Source: Leguminivora glycinivorella (Eukaryota > Arthropoda > Insecta > Lepidoptera > Tortricidae). Taken from it: a stretch of 64,000 nt of DNA. Below the pieces are notes generated by a model. It searched no databases and was not told where the DNA came from. It worked only from the letters and a program-made list of their open reading frames with translations. Positions 29,701 to 40,860 of the stretch are shown here, one piece after another. The stretch's first letter is position 1, and each line of letters opens with the position of its first letter. The DNA is taken from assembly GCF_023078275.1 (NCBI RefSeq), contig NC_062984.1, positions 22,106,578-22,170,577 of the forward strand. The letters are read 5' to 3'. Position numbers and translations under genes: made by a program.

Positions 29701-31690
29701 GATGTTAGATATAGAGATGTTAATATATCGCCAAACTATGCCGATATTCGTCTTACTCTATGTGCAAAGTAAATGAAATTCTAAGATAAAATGAAAAATA
29801 TACGGATGTAATTTACAAAAATATTTTTTTTTAAATATTTATAGACGCAAACAAGGTACGATTTCGCGTTCAATGTTCATTAAAAACATAGTTTTTTTAC
29901 GAACAAAAACTTAGTAACTTATTATTAATCTGTGCTCAAACATTCAAATTAGCTTTAAATAAGTTCTGAAGTGTGTCACTTTATCGCAAACAAACAAGTT
30001 TATGCAAATTGTACAGAACAAAAGAAAATAAACGACACGAATCGGACATGTTGTCAATAACAGTGACGATTAACATGAGGAAACATCACTTTTGAGTCAA
30101 AAGACTGAAATGCTATTAGATCAGGGACATAGTGGCACAAATATAGTATGTTTTAGGTATGTTTTAACCATTCAGTGTAGAGGAGATGCAGTAGCGTTTC
30201 ATAAAGGGGACTTTTTAAAGGTTTCTCAGTCATTCGCTGGGTTTGGTCCCATGTTTTTTAAGATTCGGTGGTTCAATTTACTCTCACAGTTTTAGTGCAT
30301 TTGTCGTTATGTAAGGTACTAATAAATCCTTGAAAGGATGTTATTTCGTCATTATGACATCTCCTCTGTATCATGCATGCTATTCCAGTTATCTCCAAAA
30401 AAGCGATAAAATTTGATATCAGTGGTGTTGATTTCCGTGGTTTCGGTGGATATTTTGACCACCGATATCAAAAAAAGTGACCACCGACTTCGATTGCCAT
30501 GTTGTAAATTGGGATTTGTTTATTATTTTCTAACAATTCATACTTAAAGAGTAGGATATACTTTGTAAAAACATGAAACTATGTTTGTTAGCAAATTAAG
30601 CCATAGTATGGGTACACCATATCGTATTATGAGCTAATTTTTGACGTAATAAAGCTTGGATCGGGCCGTCGGGTATATTGACTTCAGTAAGTATATTATT
30701 GACTTCGTATATTAGACTTATATACAGTACTGGACAAAATTCTTCATACACCGACATAAAAAAATAAACTTTCTATCATAATTTCTCTACCCTTAAACTT
30801 TACATCACAGTTGTGTTGAAAACTTTTGGCTAATTTCATGGCGTACAACATACAGACAACAATATATCAATGATTGTACAATTATTGTTTTACTTGGGTA
30901 TAAATATAAATATTAGTACTTTTGGCTCTGGACAAATTTGATCATACAAAAATTTGAGCAGATTCGAGCGAGACGATATCCGCTGTGCTGTGCCCTACCA
31001 CACAAAGCGGAATATCATTCGCTATGCCCTGCCTCCTACAAAATACAAATTCTTGAATAATCATGTAAAAAAATATGTAAACTATTAAAATATGGTTCGT
31101 TTTAGTTTTATTATTATTGTCCATTTATTTTCAAACACGTGACATTTATATAAAACAATAATGTTATATACACATAAATTCAAGCCTGTATTCCCTAAAC
31201 GGGGTAGTCTGAGCACATAAAACTACTCAAGATTCAGTGCTACGACAATAATTAATGACATAATTATAATAAATTTAATGATATATTATAATGTAAGTTA
31301 TCGATGAACTAAATATCGGAAGGAAGTCACTAGTGTCACTTCGTTCGTGCCAGAAAAATATCTAGGTATAGTGATGACCTTTACTATTTTTGTTGACCTC
31401 CCGATATTTATATCCCGGTCAATATAAGTCTAATGAAACGAACCGCGAATAATTCAAAACTTTCATGACTATAGCCTACACCTAGATAGTACTGTGGCCA
31501 TGTCTAGCCTGTACTAGGATGCGGAATTCAAGAGCGTACAGACAGACGACTCGACAGGAATGCCGTCTGCCGATACCGATGGCATTTCTGTGAGGCCGCG
31601 ACCTTCGACACAACTATTGTCAGTCAGGTATATCCGGAGGTGTTTTAAAACAGATCTATTATGACCTTTTTAGACGATATTATTTTAATG
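29701..31690. other. About 2 kb with no gene recognised
   Basis: AT-rich. The line TACAGTACTGGACAAAATTC at 30732 resembles a Tc1-type terminus (CAGT.CTGGACAAAAT), and CTCTGGACAAATTTGATCAT at 30928 repeats it in the same direction. No opposite end or transposase ORF is found. A small hairpin, GATATCAGTGGTG ... CACCGATATC, lies at 30414-30471. No other support. Confidence 0.35.
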
Positions 31691-31714
31691 TTCATGACAA
31701 CTCGATTCACTCAA

Positions 31715-32221
31715 TAAATAAATAAGGACATTCTTACACAGACTGACTGAGTATCACGGTAAGCTCAAGAAGGCTTTTGTTGTGAGTACTCACCTCAGAT
31801 AACGACAATCAACATATATAATATACATTTTTTATATATATACATAGAAAACATCCATGACAGGAACAAATATCTGTGCTCATCACACATAAACGCACTG
31901 AGAGAAATTTGCATTGTGAATTTAACAAGTTCGACTTGTTGCGGTTTATCCGTTTGAATCAGCCAAACGTATGTTTAAAACAATATGTGTCAGGTTGTTT
32001 TTATAAAATCGACTTGTTGATTCAAATATATTGCCGATTCAAATGACAAGTAGCTTGTTGTTTGAACCAAAGAGCACGTAGGCGCTATTTTAACCAAAAA
32101 ACTTGTTGAACGAACATGAAAACTGGTTGTATTTTCTCTCAGTGCGCCCCGGGATTCAAACTCAGGAGTCAGGACCAAGGCTTAGCAGGCAGGGTACTAT
32201 CCACTAGGCCAGACCGGTCGT
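31715..32221 (-). mobile_element. tRNA-derived SINE, interrupted by a palindromic element
   Basis: On the minus strand the head starts at 32221 (AGACCGGTC.., GCCTAGTGGATAGTACCCTG) with a B box read as GAGTTTGAATCCC near 32150. The body continues after the insertion as GATGAGCACAGATATTTGTT to 31715. Similar SINEs are at 37700-37850 and 13611-13715. The insertion occupies 31896-32144. Confidence 0.7.
31896..32144. mobile_element. Palindromic element, ends CACTGAGAGAAA
   Basis: The ends are CACTGAGAGAAA and TTTCTCTCAGTG. The block ACTTGTTG or its inverse occurs at least five times inside, next to TTTGAATC or GATTCAAA. These look like sub-terminal repeats of a transposon. It interrupts the SINE's body just 3' of the B box. 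249 bp, no ORF. Confidence 0.7.
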
Positions 32222-32261
32222 TAAAAGTTGCTTTTCCTACACGTTCTTCAAAATAAAAACC

Positions 32262-32838
32262 GGCCAAGAGCGTGTCGGGCCACGCTCAGTGTAGGGTTCC
32301 GTAGTTTTTCGTATTTTTCTCAAAAACTACGGAACCTATCAAGTTCAAAACAATTTTCCTAGAAAGTCTTTCTAAAGTTATACTTTTGTGATTTTTTTCA
32401 TATTTTTTAAACATATGGTTCAAAAGTTAGAGGGGGGGGGACGCACTTTTTTTTCCTTTAGGAGCGATTATTTCCGAAAATATTAATATTATCAAAAAAC
32501 GATCTTAATAAACCCTTATTCATTTTTAAATACCTATCCATCAATATATCACACGTTGGGGTTGGAAGGGAAAAAAATATCAGCCCCTACTTTACATGTA
32601 GGGGGGGTACCCTAATAAAACATTTTTTTCCATTTTTTATTTTTGAACTTTGTTGGCGTGATTAATATACATATTGGTACCAAATTTCAGCTTTCTAGTG
32701 CTTACGGTTACTGAGATTATCCGCGGACGGACGGACGGACGGACGGACGAACGGACGGACGAACGGACGGACGGACGGACGGACAGACAGACATGGCGAA
32801 ACTATAAGGGTTCCTAGTTGACTACGGAACCCTAAAAA
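32262..32838 (+). repeat. GGCCAAGAGCGTGTCGG ... GGAACCCT element with long ACGG array
   Basis: The complete family order: CGGCCAAGAGCGTGTCGGGC, AGGGTTCCGTAG, a G-run at 32431-32440, a GGACGGACGGAC minisatellite from about 32724 to 32790 (the longest in the window), then AACTATAAGGGTTCC and CTACGGAACCCTAAAAA. Non-coding. Confidence 0.8.
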
Positions 32839-33102
32839 CGGTACTTAACCTAAAGTCGGCACTGCATATTTAAATACACAATTGTATAGTATCTATTCAT
32901 TATTTTTTTCGCACTACCATGCCTAATCAAAAAAGGGCAATGGAAAAATGATTTCACGGTGATTGTCATCACAGAGCGAAGGTTCCGCGATTCACGCAAA
33001 AACTAGAGCGCGTGGACAAGTTGCCAATCGTTCACGCTTCGTAGCGAAGTTAATACGGCTATCTCTCTCTATGGAACAGCGATAGAGAGAGCGTTAAATG
33101 GG
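32839..33102. other. No recognised gene
   Basis: 32990-33060 (GACAAGTTGCCAATCGTTCA, CGCTTCGTAGCGAAG) is loosely matched at 33455-33500 and 53990-54028, so it is probably an interspersed repeat flanking the foldback at 33103. Confidence 0.4.
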
Positions 33103-33412
33103 CATTTTCGGGAGGAGCGATGAAATAGTACATTACGATACAAGTGCGTAAAAACGGAAGATCGAAACGAGTGGCGATAAATTAAAACACGACCGAAGGG
33201 AGTGTTTTAAATCGACACGAGTGCGAGAAGTGGTTCATTATATGTCAGGTCGAAACTTCGGAGGGCCATCTGTACTGAAAAACGTCGTACGATACATGTG
33301 CGAAAAGAAAATTCGTAACTCTTGTCAATTTAAAACACTCCTTCAGTCGTGTTTTAATTTATCGACTCGTTTCGAATTTCCTTTTTATCGCACTGGTATC
33401 GTAATGTATTAT
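33103..33412. mobile_element. Foldback repeat, ends near ATAGTACATTACGATACAAG
   Basis: An imperfect 300-bp inverted structure: ATTACGATACAAGTGCG against CGCACTGGTATCGTAATG, and ATTAAAACACGACCGAAGGG against TTCAGTCGTGTTTTAATTTA. Single-arm fragments occur at 33828-33900 and 63620-63755. Non-coding. Confidence 0.65.
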
Positions 33413-34126
33413 TAGCTATCTCTTTTCGCGCAAATACCCAAGTCCAATACGCTGCGGAGCGTACGACTGGCAACTTGTCTACGCGCCCGGCAGTGTCACC
33501 CATTGTTTCGCTCCAATGGCGAGCTATTATGAGAACTTGTTACTCGTTTTTATAGCAACTAATACCTAATTATCATCGATAGCCTTGATGTTATTGTAAA
33601 AATTGCCTTGTTTTGCCATCACCAAACGAACGCTAATAGTAACCTAAGTAAACCAACACAGCCTGATATCTGATTCGATGGAACTTCTATCAATCATCAG
33701 TTCCTAGGTGATGTAGTACAAAATGATTGATGACATTTGTGATAAGCATCGTTTTAATGGCAGCTTACACGACAAGGATAGTTGTAATTGATATTTTTTC
33801 ACAATCGAAGTAGTTCAAAATTGTTGAACTTACGATACAAGTGCGAAAAATAGGAAATTCGAAATGAGTGGCGATAGAAAACGTCACAAATAAATGTTTT
33901 CTTCGTAAGGTGTTGCGTGGAATTACAAAGTTGTTCCAAATGCAGTCGGTAGATGTAATTGACCTATTCATATACGCCCACAAAGTTACATAAATTACAC
34001 AACAGTGTAAGGATCACACACCCCCTATATAAAACATTAATAATGATGATTTATTGTCAGATATTTAAATTTACAGTGAATATTCTCATAAATAGTCTGT
34101 TGATTAGATAGTTACTGGCCAGGTGC
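33413..34126. other. No gene; one foldback fragment
   Basis: 33828-33900 (ACTTACGATACAAGTGCGAA, GAAATGAGTGGCGATAGAAA) is a scrap of the foldback at 33103-33412. The rest is AT-rich and unassigned. Confidence 0.4.
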
Positions 34127-34268
34127 CGTAGCCGAATGGCATTTCTAAACGAAACGAAACGAAACGCCGCGAAAAGTAGTCTGGCTCTGTCGCGCCAATA
34201 CGCAAGAGCGATAGAGATAGATATCCACGAGCGTTTCGTTTTGCGAGCGTTTGTGCCATTCGGCTACG
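34127..34268. mobile_element. MITE, family CGTAGCCGAATGGCA (best copy)
   Basis: Both ends are intact (CGTAGCCGAATGGCATTTCT and TTTGTGCCATTCGGCTACG). The interior is GACAGAGCC / GGCTCTGTCGCGCCAATACG and AGAGCGATAGAGATAGATAT. 142 bp; the reference copy for the family here. Confidence 0.85.
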
Positions 34269-34690
34269 CACACTGACCAGTCGTCAAAACAAATGAAAAC
34301 GCCACAAATTAAATGGTATCTTCGTCAGCAGGTGTTGCGTGGATGAACTAAGTTGTTCCGTGCATTTGCATTTGGAACACGTTTCGTTTGCGTCATGCTG
34401 TGATGTCACCCCACTTCTTGATGCCGTTTTAGGATGTGCATACATAATTATTGATTAATATTTGTATTTAGCAACAAAACGCAAATGCCTCACCAGAAAT
34501 ATATGACTTCTTCTTCTTCAGGCCTTAGTCCCATCTCTATTTGGGGTCGGCTCTCCTAGTCCTGTCTCCAGAGTGGTCTTTTCTGGGTCGTCTCTGTGTT
34601 CGTGTTGGAATTCTTTAGGTCTTTTAGAAATATATGACTATTGTCGAGAGGGCGCTGTTATTCTGATGTATGCTCTGACAGTTCTGCAGT
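34269..34690. other. No recognised gene
   Basis: 34505-34575 (TTCTTCTTCTTCAGGCCTTA, TTTGGGGTCGGCTCTCC) has the look of a common lepidopteran repeat but has no second copy in the window. Otherwise unassigned. Confidence 0.35.
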
Positions 34691-35001
34691 ATCATCATCA
34701 TCCGCCTTGCGTTGTCCCGGCATTTCCCACGGCTCGTGGGAGCTTGAGGTTCGCTTTAACAACTAATTCCAAGATTTGGCGTAGGCACAGCGACTGCCCT
34801 CTGACCTTCCAACCCGAAGGGTAAACTAGACCTTATTGGAATTAGTCCGGCTTCCTCACGATGTTTTCCTTCACTGAAAAGCGACTGGCAAATATCAAAT
34901 GACATTTAGCACATAAATTCCGAAAAACTCATTGGTGCGAGTCGGGGATCGATCCCGCGACCTCCGGAACGAAAGTCGCACAGTACTTACGGCTAGGCTA
35001 C
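34691..35001 (-). mobile_element. Full-length tRNA-derived SINE (minus strand)
   Basis: The same family as 16800-17127, with head (ACCTCCGGAACGAAAGTCGC) and tail (CATCATCATCC). A convincing target duplication is not seen. The open frame on the plus strand here is SINE sequence. Confidence 0.82.
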
Positions 35002-35369
35002 AAAGTTAACAGTATAGTATGAAAAAACTGATGAAATTCCGCAACATGGCGCGTATAGTCATATATTTCTGATCAGGATTTAGTAGGTATATGAGTTCGC
35101 AGTCACGGTTCACAAAACTTAATTGGTTGCCATTGTTTTCAAGATATAATGTAATAGAGATTTCAAGAGATAAAGATGTTGGAGGGTAATAGATATAAGC
35201 TTAAGTTAAAAAATTGGTTGATAGAAAATGTTTTCTATACGACCTAAATGAGTTTTTTCTGAAATATCCCGGGTAATAATTATAAGTTAGCCAGTAAGCT
35301 AATATAGTCAGTAGTTTTTTAAGAATATTGTACGCTCGAAATGGGCAACTGTTGATACCGAATTTCCTG
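35002..35369. other. No recognised feature
   Basis: Non-coding AT-rich sequence. Confidence 0.45.
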
Positions 35370-35438
35370 TATATCATACCATCTTATGTACACAGTTAAC
35401 AATGAATAAATTTTACTTTACTTTACTTTACTTTACCG
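35370..35438 (+). mobile_element. LINE 3' tail with TTTAC repeats
   Basis: ACACAGTTAACAATGAATAA contains an AATAAA and is followed by ACTTTACTTTACTTTACTTT. This is a usual LINE-type 3' end with a microsatellite tail. No coding part survives. Confidence 0.5.
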
Positions 35439-35738
35439 GAATAGCTAAAGAGTAGAAACTGAACGTTTAAAAAATGTCCTATGCCTCTTTGCCACATAGT
35501 GTGATAGATTAAATGTCTATTTTGAACGAAATGAAACGGAGCATTTAATAGAATGTCACCTTTGCAAGCCACAATTCAAATTCGTATGATAATTTTCTAC
35601 CAACATAATCTTATACATACAAACCGAATGTAACACCGAAAACCGAATTATTTTAATGGCGTATTCCTCATCATAAATTAGAAGAGTAAAATGTTATTAA
35701 AACTTTTCTACTTTCAGGGTTTTAAGCATTAAAAAAAA
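35439..35738. other. No recognised feature
   Basis: Non-coding AT-rich sequence. Confidence 0.4.
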
Positions 35739-36198
35739 ACGGCCAAGTGCGAGTCGGACTCGCCCACCGAGGGTTCCGTACAAACTTTCTTTCAAACTAA
35801 CTAGTTAAAATAATCTAATGTTTTCATATAACTGTAACACGGTATTTTTTTTACATTTTTCTTCAAACAATTTTTTTTTTCACAACAAAATAAATATAAA
35901 AAATAGTTTATTTACGTTCCATTTGCACTCTTTCTAACGATACCCCACTTGACCTAGTAACTTGACATTTCCAGTTTACCCCCTTTAATTTTGGCCATTT
36001 TCTACAATTAAAATAAATTAAAAAAAATACTTTCTATTTGTAGAGGTTTACAATGTTCACAACTATTCCAAATTTCAAGTTGATAGCATTAGTAGTTCTC
36101 GAGATATTTAGGAATGTGACAGACGGACAGACAGACGGACAGAGTCGCACCATAAGGGTACCGTTCCTATTGTACCTTTTTGGTACGGAACCCTAAAA
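35739..36198 (+). repeat. GGCCAAGTGCGAGTCGGACTC ... GGAACCCT element
   Basis: The left end is CGGCCAAGTGCGAGTCGGAC, then GAGGGTTCCGTAC. The minisatellite is ACAGACGGACAGACAGACGG (36119-36140). The right end is TTTTGGTACGGAACCCTAAA. The interior differs from the GAGCGTGTCGGG subtype, so at least two subfamilies are present. Confidence 0.75.
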
Positions 36199-36885
36199 AT
36201 CACAATTACATATTATTCCTCAGAACAAAACGCTGTTTTGATGGCGATGATGCCGTTAGCGGACATAATCTTCGTTGCTATCAATATATCAAAAATCGTA
36301 ACTATAGTGACTCGTTACAAAAAAGCGTGTTTTTTAGAAAAAAAACTGTAAATTTTTATTTTAAGTGCCAGTTTTCCAAATAAAATTTAATTTTCATGTG
36401 AAAATACATTTAATAAAATGAAACAAAAAACAAATACAAAAATTTTTTTTTGCAAAATTTGCTTGACGCCATATAACATTTTATCTTTATTTTGCCCTCA
36501 GAAATGTGTAGTTAAAATCTTTCGGTTCCCTCATGTAACATCGTGTATTGCAATGCTTTAGGATATGTATGTACTTTATCATCCGCGATACATATCGGCA
36601 GAAACAACATTGCTATGCAACTAGAATCTCATTGCCAAGTGATCCACCGTGCTTCCTCAAACATTTATAATGTGGGTCAAGATGCATGACCATATAGCGA
36701 ATAATTTAAAATATTTCTAAGAAAATTAAGGTTAGATATGCCTAGTGTTATTGTTGGTAACTTTGTGGTAAATGAACTAGTGCGATTTTCAATCCGGAAC
36801 AGTAGTAGTATAAGTATAGATAGAATGGAAACTGGATTCCAATTCTAATGCACATATCAATTTCTATAAAAAAAAAAATTAAAAA
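36199..36885. other. No recognised gene
   Basis: AT-rich and non-coding. An A-run lies at 36868-36890 just before the next repeat. Confidence 0.4.
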
Positions 36886-36965
36886 AAAAACCCTGACATA
36901 GTGGACCGATTTTCATCAAACATGGCTAAGAACACTTCATACATACATGAGAGCCTGTGCGACGT
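36886..36965 (+). repeat. Fragment of 'CCGACATAGTGGACCGATTT' repeat
   Basis: CCCTGACATAGTGGACCGAT and AACATGGCTAAGAACACTTC match 43024-43090 and 53590-53640. Confidence 0.6.
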
Positions 36966-37115
36966 GCGACGTTTCAGTAGACGACACACCCGATCATGCG
37001 AAATGGAAGCCCAAAATCAATTAGGAATAATAATGCTGAGGAGAGAGAGCCCAACTGGGGAAGTACCTCCGCCTTCCCCCAACCCCACCGCCGCAGAAGA
37101 CCGCAGCCAAATAAC

Positions 37116-37478
37116 ACTAGACCCTACTCATAGTGTTGTGTTCCTGCCGGTGAGTAAGGCTGCCAGAGCTCAACGAGGGTGCGGTGTGCTGATGACGGGA
37201 GGACTTACGGAACCGACTTATTCCGTCTATTGTCCTTTGAGTCGTCGGCAACCCGAACCCGAACTTGTGCAATCCTTTTTGTTGTGTATTTAACACAGCA
37301 TTTAACACAGCTTTTTGCTGGGTATTTAACACAGCAAAAGGGAATGTACCAGTTTCTAATGGGGTGGCAACGCGCAAGTGACACTCTTTGAGTTGCAGGC
37401 GTCCATAGGTTACGGTGACCGCTTTCCATCAGGCGGGCCGTACGCTTGTTTGCCACCGACGTAGTATAAAAAAAGGGT
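37116..37478 (+). repeat. Retroposed repeat ending CCGACGTAGTATAAAAAAA
   Basis: From ACTCATAGTGTTGTGTTCCT through GAGTAAGGCTGCCAGAGCTC, TTGCAGGCGTCCATAGGTTA and CCATCAGGCGGGCCGTACGC to GCCACCGACGTAGTATAAAA. Near 37277-37335 the unit (A)TTTAACACAGC(A) occurs three times as a short tandem array not found in the sister copy at 17918-18190. Overlapping open frames on both strands are by-products. Confidence 0.7.
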
Positions 37479-37699
37479 GCAACCGGGATAGAAATTTAAT
37501 AAATAAGTATTACTATTGTGACATTAACAATGAATGTGTAGGCATTTACATAGTGAGATCATCTTTATGGAACACTCATACAAATGCTTTATTTGCAAAC
37601 AACAAAGAAGGCAAATGAGTGTACCCACAGAAAACTGTACAAATATCATTCAGTTAAGAATGAAGCTACTATGAAACGTTACAGTTTGAAACACGAGCG
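37479..37699. other. No recognised feature
   Basis: Non-coding. Confidence 0.4.
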
Positions 37700-37850
37700 C
37701 ATATATCTTAAGTGAATATTACATACATACTTAAAACACGTAAATATCTGTCATGTGCTCATCGCACAAATAAATGTCTTTACCGGGATTCGAACCCTAG
37801 ACCGCGGCTTAGCAGGCAGGAAGCAGGGACACTACCGACAATACAGCGTG
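37700..37850 (-). mobile_element. tRNA-derived SINE, partial (minus strand)
   Basis: The B box on the minus strand is GGTTCGAATCCCGGTAAAGA. The head GCCTGCTAAGCCGCGGTCTA and body TGTGCGATGAGCACATGACA are also present. It relates to 13611-13715 and 31715-32221. The A-box end is degraded. Confidence 0.65.
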
Positions 37851-37962
37851 TGGATTCCAATATTCCATACGGGCGAATAATGTATCCAGTTATAGTATCT
37901 GATCATGCGAATTGTGATAATCATTTTGTTATAAAGTGTCATTAATTAAGAGTAAGAAAGAG
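37845..37962 (+). repeat. Dispersed repeat, inverted copy of 15037-15147
   Basis: See 15037-15147. The boundary with the SINE at its left is within a few bases. Confidence 0.65.
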
Positions 37963-38560
37963 AAGAGATTAAGAGTAAGTAAATTTTTTTTTTTTAAATC
38001 TGACCAAGCAGCTACAGCCGTCCAACTTAATTTGACATGACATAAACGTCATATCGTAATGACGTGTAGGTAGGTACGCTAATTGATGTGGACGTAATAC
38101 ATTGCGAGCTGAATTATTATGTATTAAAATAAATATCTCATTTGTTCAAAAAAAAATGTTGTTATTAGACTTCTTAGGTTCGATACTAGTTGTTATTATG
38201 ATTTATGATATTCGCACGTATGGAATACACACTCTGTATAAAAGTAAGATCTAATTTTATTTGACTGCGGTTTTCTGCAAGGAGGTTTATTTCAATTCTA
38301 ATTGTTTCACACCTGTCGATAACTCCAAATTACCATTCACACGCCTGACTGAGATGGTCACAAAAACAAATGCCGATCTCGACCTTCACGGTCAAACTCC
38401 TTTGACAGTAACAGCCAGCCGCTGAGCGTAATGACTAACAATTAAACACTGAAAAGGGTAAGTATTGGTTTATGCTCTAGTGTTCAGGTTTTAGAACGTG
38501 ATTGCTTTTTACGGGCTGGTTACGCTAGAACTATGTTCAGTTGCACAGTGCTAAATTAGT
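37963..38560. other. No recognised gene
   Basis: Non-coding. A scrap of the preceding repeat recurs near 38210-38245. Confidence 0.4.
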
Positions 38561-38561
38561 C

Positions 38562-38818
38562 TCATAACATACACACATACATACATACAATCACGCCTGT
38601 AATACAGAACACATAAAACTACTCGAGTTTCAGTGTTGTTTCAGTTTTCTTTCAACTCCTTGGCAATCAAGGGGTTGAAAGAAAACGAAATTGTGACATT
38701 GCAGTGACAGGTTGTCAGCCTCTAGCCTACGCCACAATTTAACCCATATCCCTATATCCCACAGTCGACTTTTACGGCACCCACGGAAGAAAGGGGGTGG
38801 TGAAATTTTTAATCCCGT
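38562..38818 (-). repeat. Lepidopteran repeat 'GGGATATGGGTTAAATTG', inverted
   Basis: Starts with an ACATACATACATACA run. Its reverse complement then carries ACAGGCGTG, TGTCACTGCAATGTCACAAT and GTGGGATATAGGGATATGGG. The open frame on the minus strand is repeat sequence. Confidence 0.75.
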
Positions 38819-39230
38819 CACGACGCGGGTTCAGGGGGCATGCTGGTAATAATAATTACGATAAAAAGTATTTTTGTATATTAAATCTAGGTACTTAAAA
38901 CCCACACTTAGCCTTACGATTTGACACATTATCTACCTAATATAAAAACGCTTAATACGTGTTATTACATTAACATACTTACTCTTTCATACTTTTACTT
39001 TCTTTAAGTATTAGATAAAAAAATTGTTTGTCAAATCAGACCAGTTGAATGCCGAACTTGATCTAACTCATCAAGCTTTCTCGAACCTGTTTGATACTTG
39101 TCGGTGTCGCATTGCAAGTAATTATCAAGATACTTGACAGTGGAGAAATTAACATGACGAATGAAAGGGTCGTCATGTGATATTGGGAACTTATTAAAAA
39201 TGCCGATCGTTTTAATATTATTATGAATTC
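38819..39230. other. No recognised feature
   Basis: Non-coding AT-rich sequence. Confidence 0.45.
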
Positions 39231-39253
39231 ATAAGATAAGATAAGATAAGATG
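39231..39253. repeat. (ATAAG)n microsatellite
   Basis: Four to five units of ATAAG, followed by ATGTTTATTTGTATAAGTTA. This may be the tail of a minus-strand retroelement. Confidence 0.7.
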
Positions 39254-39990
39254 TTTATTTGTATAAGTTATGTACATAGGATCTTAAAATTTTACAAATA
39301 GCTTCCATGATACCCATTCCATTCATCTTCCATTCCATTCATATTGCGCCTATGCCATTATGGAAAATATTAATAAGTAGGTATCTGAAGAATAATATAT
39401 ACCTAGTTTATTTTGCGATATGTAGGTATAGTGGTTAAATCATACAGTAGGAAGAAGATAAAATATAATCCATTTGCTTCCGGACAAAATAATTAGTTAA
39501 ATTATATGTACATGAAGCAATGTATATAATATATGTACATATATGGAGAGCAGAGACTTGTAGTCGGTCGCTGAAAGTAAATTTACAATATTTCTGTTTC
39601 TCCGAAAATCTGATGACTTTTTGATAGATTCACATAATTTTCCAATTATTATAAAACACTTACACCATACGTTGTTTTCATGTATGAAAGAAAGGAGCAT
39701 TTCATACCTCGTTTTTCTATGGTTTGTTTTTCATAGCCACAAAACAGACTAAGTATTAATTACTTTGCCAACAACAAAAAATATGTTCCAATGCACATTT
39801 CCTACGCCTCACTTCACATTGCCTTTTTTCATACATCATGCCTTATAGAGAAGAGTGGAAGTAACGAAACACCGTTTACGATCAATTACTATTTACTACT
39901 ACAGTATTGACTAACAGTGTATCAACCTTTTATACGGTGTGTTACCAGTTTACCAGCAAGTGGTTTTTTTTTAAAGGAGTCTACCTAATC
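39254..39990. other. No recognised gene
   Basis: AT-rich and non-coding. Confidence 0.45.
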
Positions 39991-40461
39991 TATAGACGGT
40001 CAACCAAATCTTGGCTGTCAACCAAATTTTAAAAACGTATGGCTCACCCACCGGCCAATAGGCTAGTTTTCTACACTTAAAATAAAATAATTTATGCAGT
40101 GCACGAAATAAAGCACCACATAATTAGAAGAAAAATATAGACAGATGTTATTTTTAAACATAATTTCTATTTAATAAGTCAAAGAGAAAGATATAAAGTA
40201 AATGAATTCATAGTAATTCCATATTTAATAGCAAATCGTTTTGACAGTTCATAAAAAGAAGCTGATTTGACTAGTAGGAAACTAGCCTATTGTCTTCATA
40301 AAACGCGTGCCTTTGCATTCCTAAACCTTGACGGTGACGGAATCATCGACGACCCATGACACATTAAAATTATTGAAAATGTAGGGACGAAGGTTTAACT
40401 CCCATAGAAAATTTTAATTTCGCGCCATTTTTTGGTGCTAAGATTTGGTTGACAGTCTATA
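39991..40461. mobile_element. TATAGACGGTCAACC MITE split by a nested element
   Basis: The left end is TATAGACGGTCAACCAAATC and the right end is TAAGATTTGGTTGACAGTCT then ATA. The family interior CCTTGACGGTGACGGAATCA resumes at 40326. A 229-bp element occupies 40060-40288. The phrase TTGGCTGTCAACCAAATTTT shows a short local duplication of the terminus at the left. Confidence 0.75.
40060..40288. mobile_element. Nested element, ends AGGCTAGTTTTCTAC, AT duplication
   Basis: Inverted ends are AGGCTAGTTTTCTAC and GTAGGAAACTAGCCT. It is flanked by AT at 40058-40059 and 40289-40290. Removing it and one AT gives CCGGCCAATTGTCTTC, exactly the line of the undisturbed family copy at 20134. No ORF. The two-base AT duplication separates it from the TA-flanked elements here. 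Confidence 0.8.
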
Positions 40462-40740
40462 ACACAGTTATTTAACGCAACCATGCCCATAATTGTCGGT
40501 TGTTAAGTTGATAGTCAATCTAGCGCAGTACCAGGGGCGGCTCACTCCGCGATTCTATTACCGCGCTACAAGTACACCCTGGCGGCCGCGAGTTCGCGGC
40601 CTACTCCGGGGTGGCGCGCGTTCTCATGGAATGAACGTTCGCTCTTTCTATTGTTACTGTACGTCGCGAGGTTTTTGTAAGCGATGTCCGCGTGTGGAAT
40701 GCTAATAATATTTAGTTAAATAGACATATTGAATAAAATA
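40462..40740. other. GC-rich patch, unassigned
   Basis: 40535-40690 is GC-rich (GGCGGCCGCGAGTTCGCGGC, CCGGGGTGGCGCGCG) with a hairpin GCCGCGAGTTCGCGGC at 40583-40598. One frame is open for 70 codons, but the product is arginine-rich and unlike any family I know. It could be a repeat or a CpG-rich regulatory patch. Confidence 0.3.
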
Positions 40741-40860
40741 AATATCATAGGACATTCTTACACAGATCTACTACCTACTGATTAAGTCCCACGGAAAAGT
40801 TCAATAAGGCTTGTGATGTTGGAACTTGAACAAAATATATAAATACAGTATATATACCTA
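40741..40860 (-). repeat. SINE body fragment
   Basis: ACATTCTTACACAGATCTAC, TAAGTCCCACGGAAAAGTTC and AATAAGGCTTGTGATGTTGG match the 3' part of the 31715-32221 SINE (31729-31795). No head. Confidence 0.5.

Noticed and set aside
30732..31450. Tc1-like transposon starting TACAGTACTGGACAAAATTC
   Set aside because: No inverted partner end, no TA duplication and no transposase remnants could be found. Left as unassigned.
32720..32795. CRISPR-like array (regular GGAC repeats)
   Set aside because: It is a minisatellite inside a known interspersed repeat, without spacers, in a eukaryotic genome.
36901..37293. 130-codon ORF with a proline-rich centre
   Set aside because: It starts in one repeat fragment and ends in another with an internal tandem array. 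No domain, no splice context.
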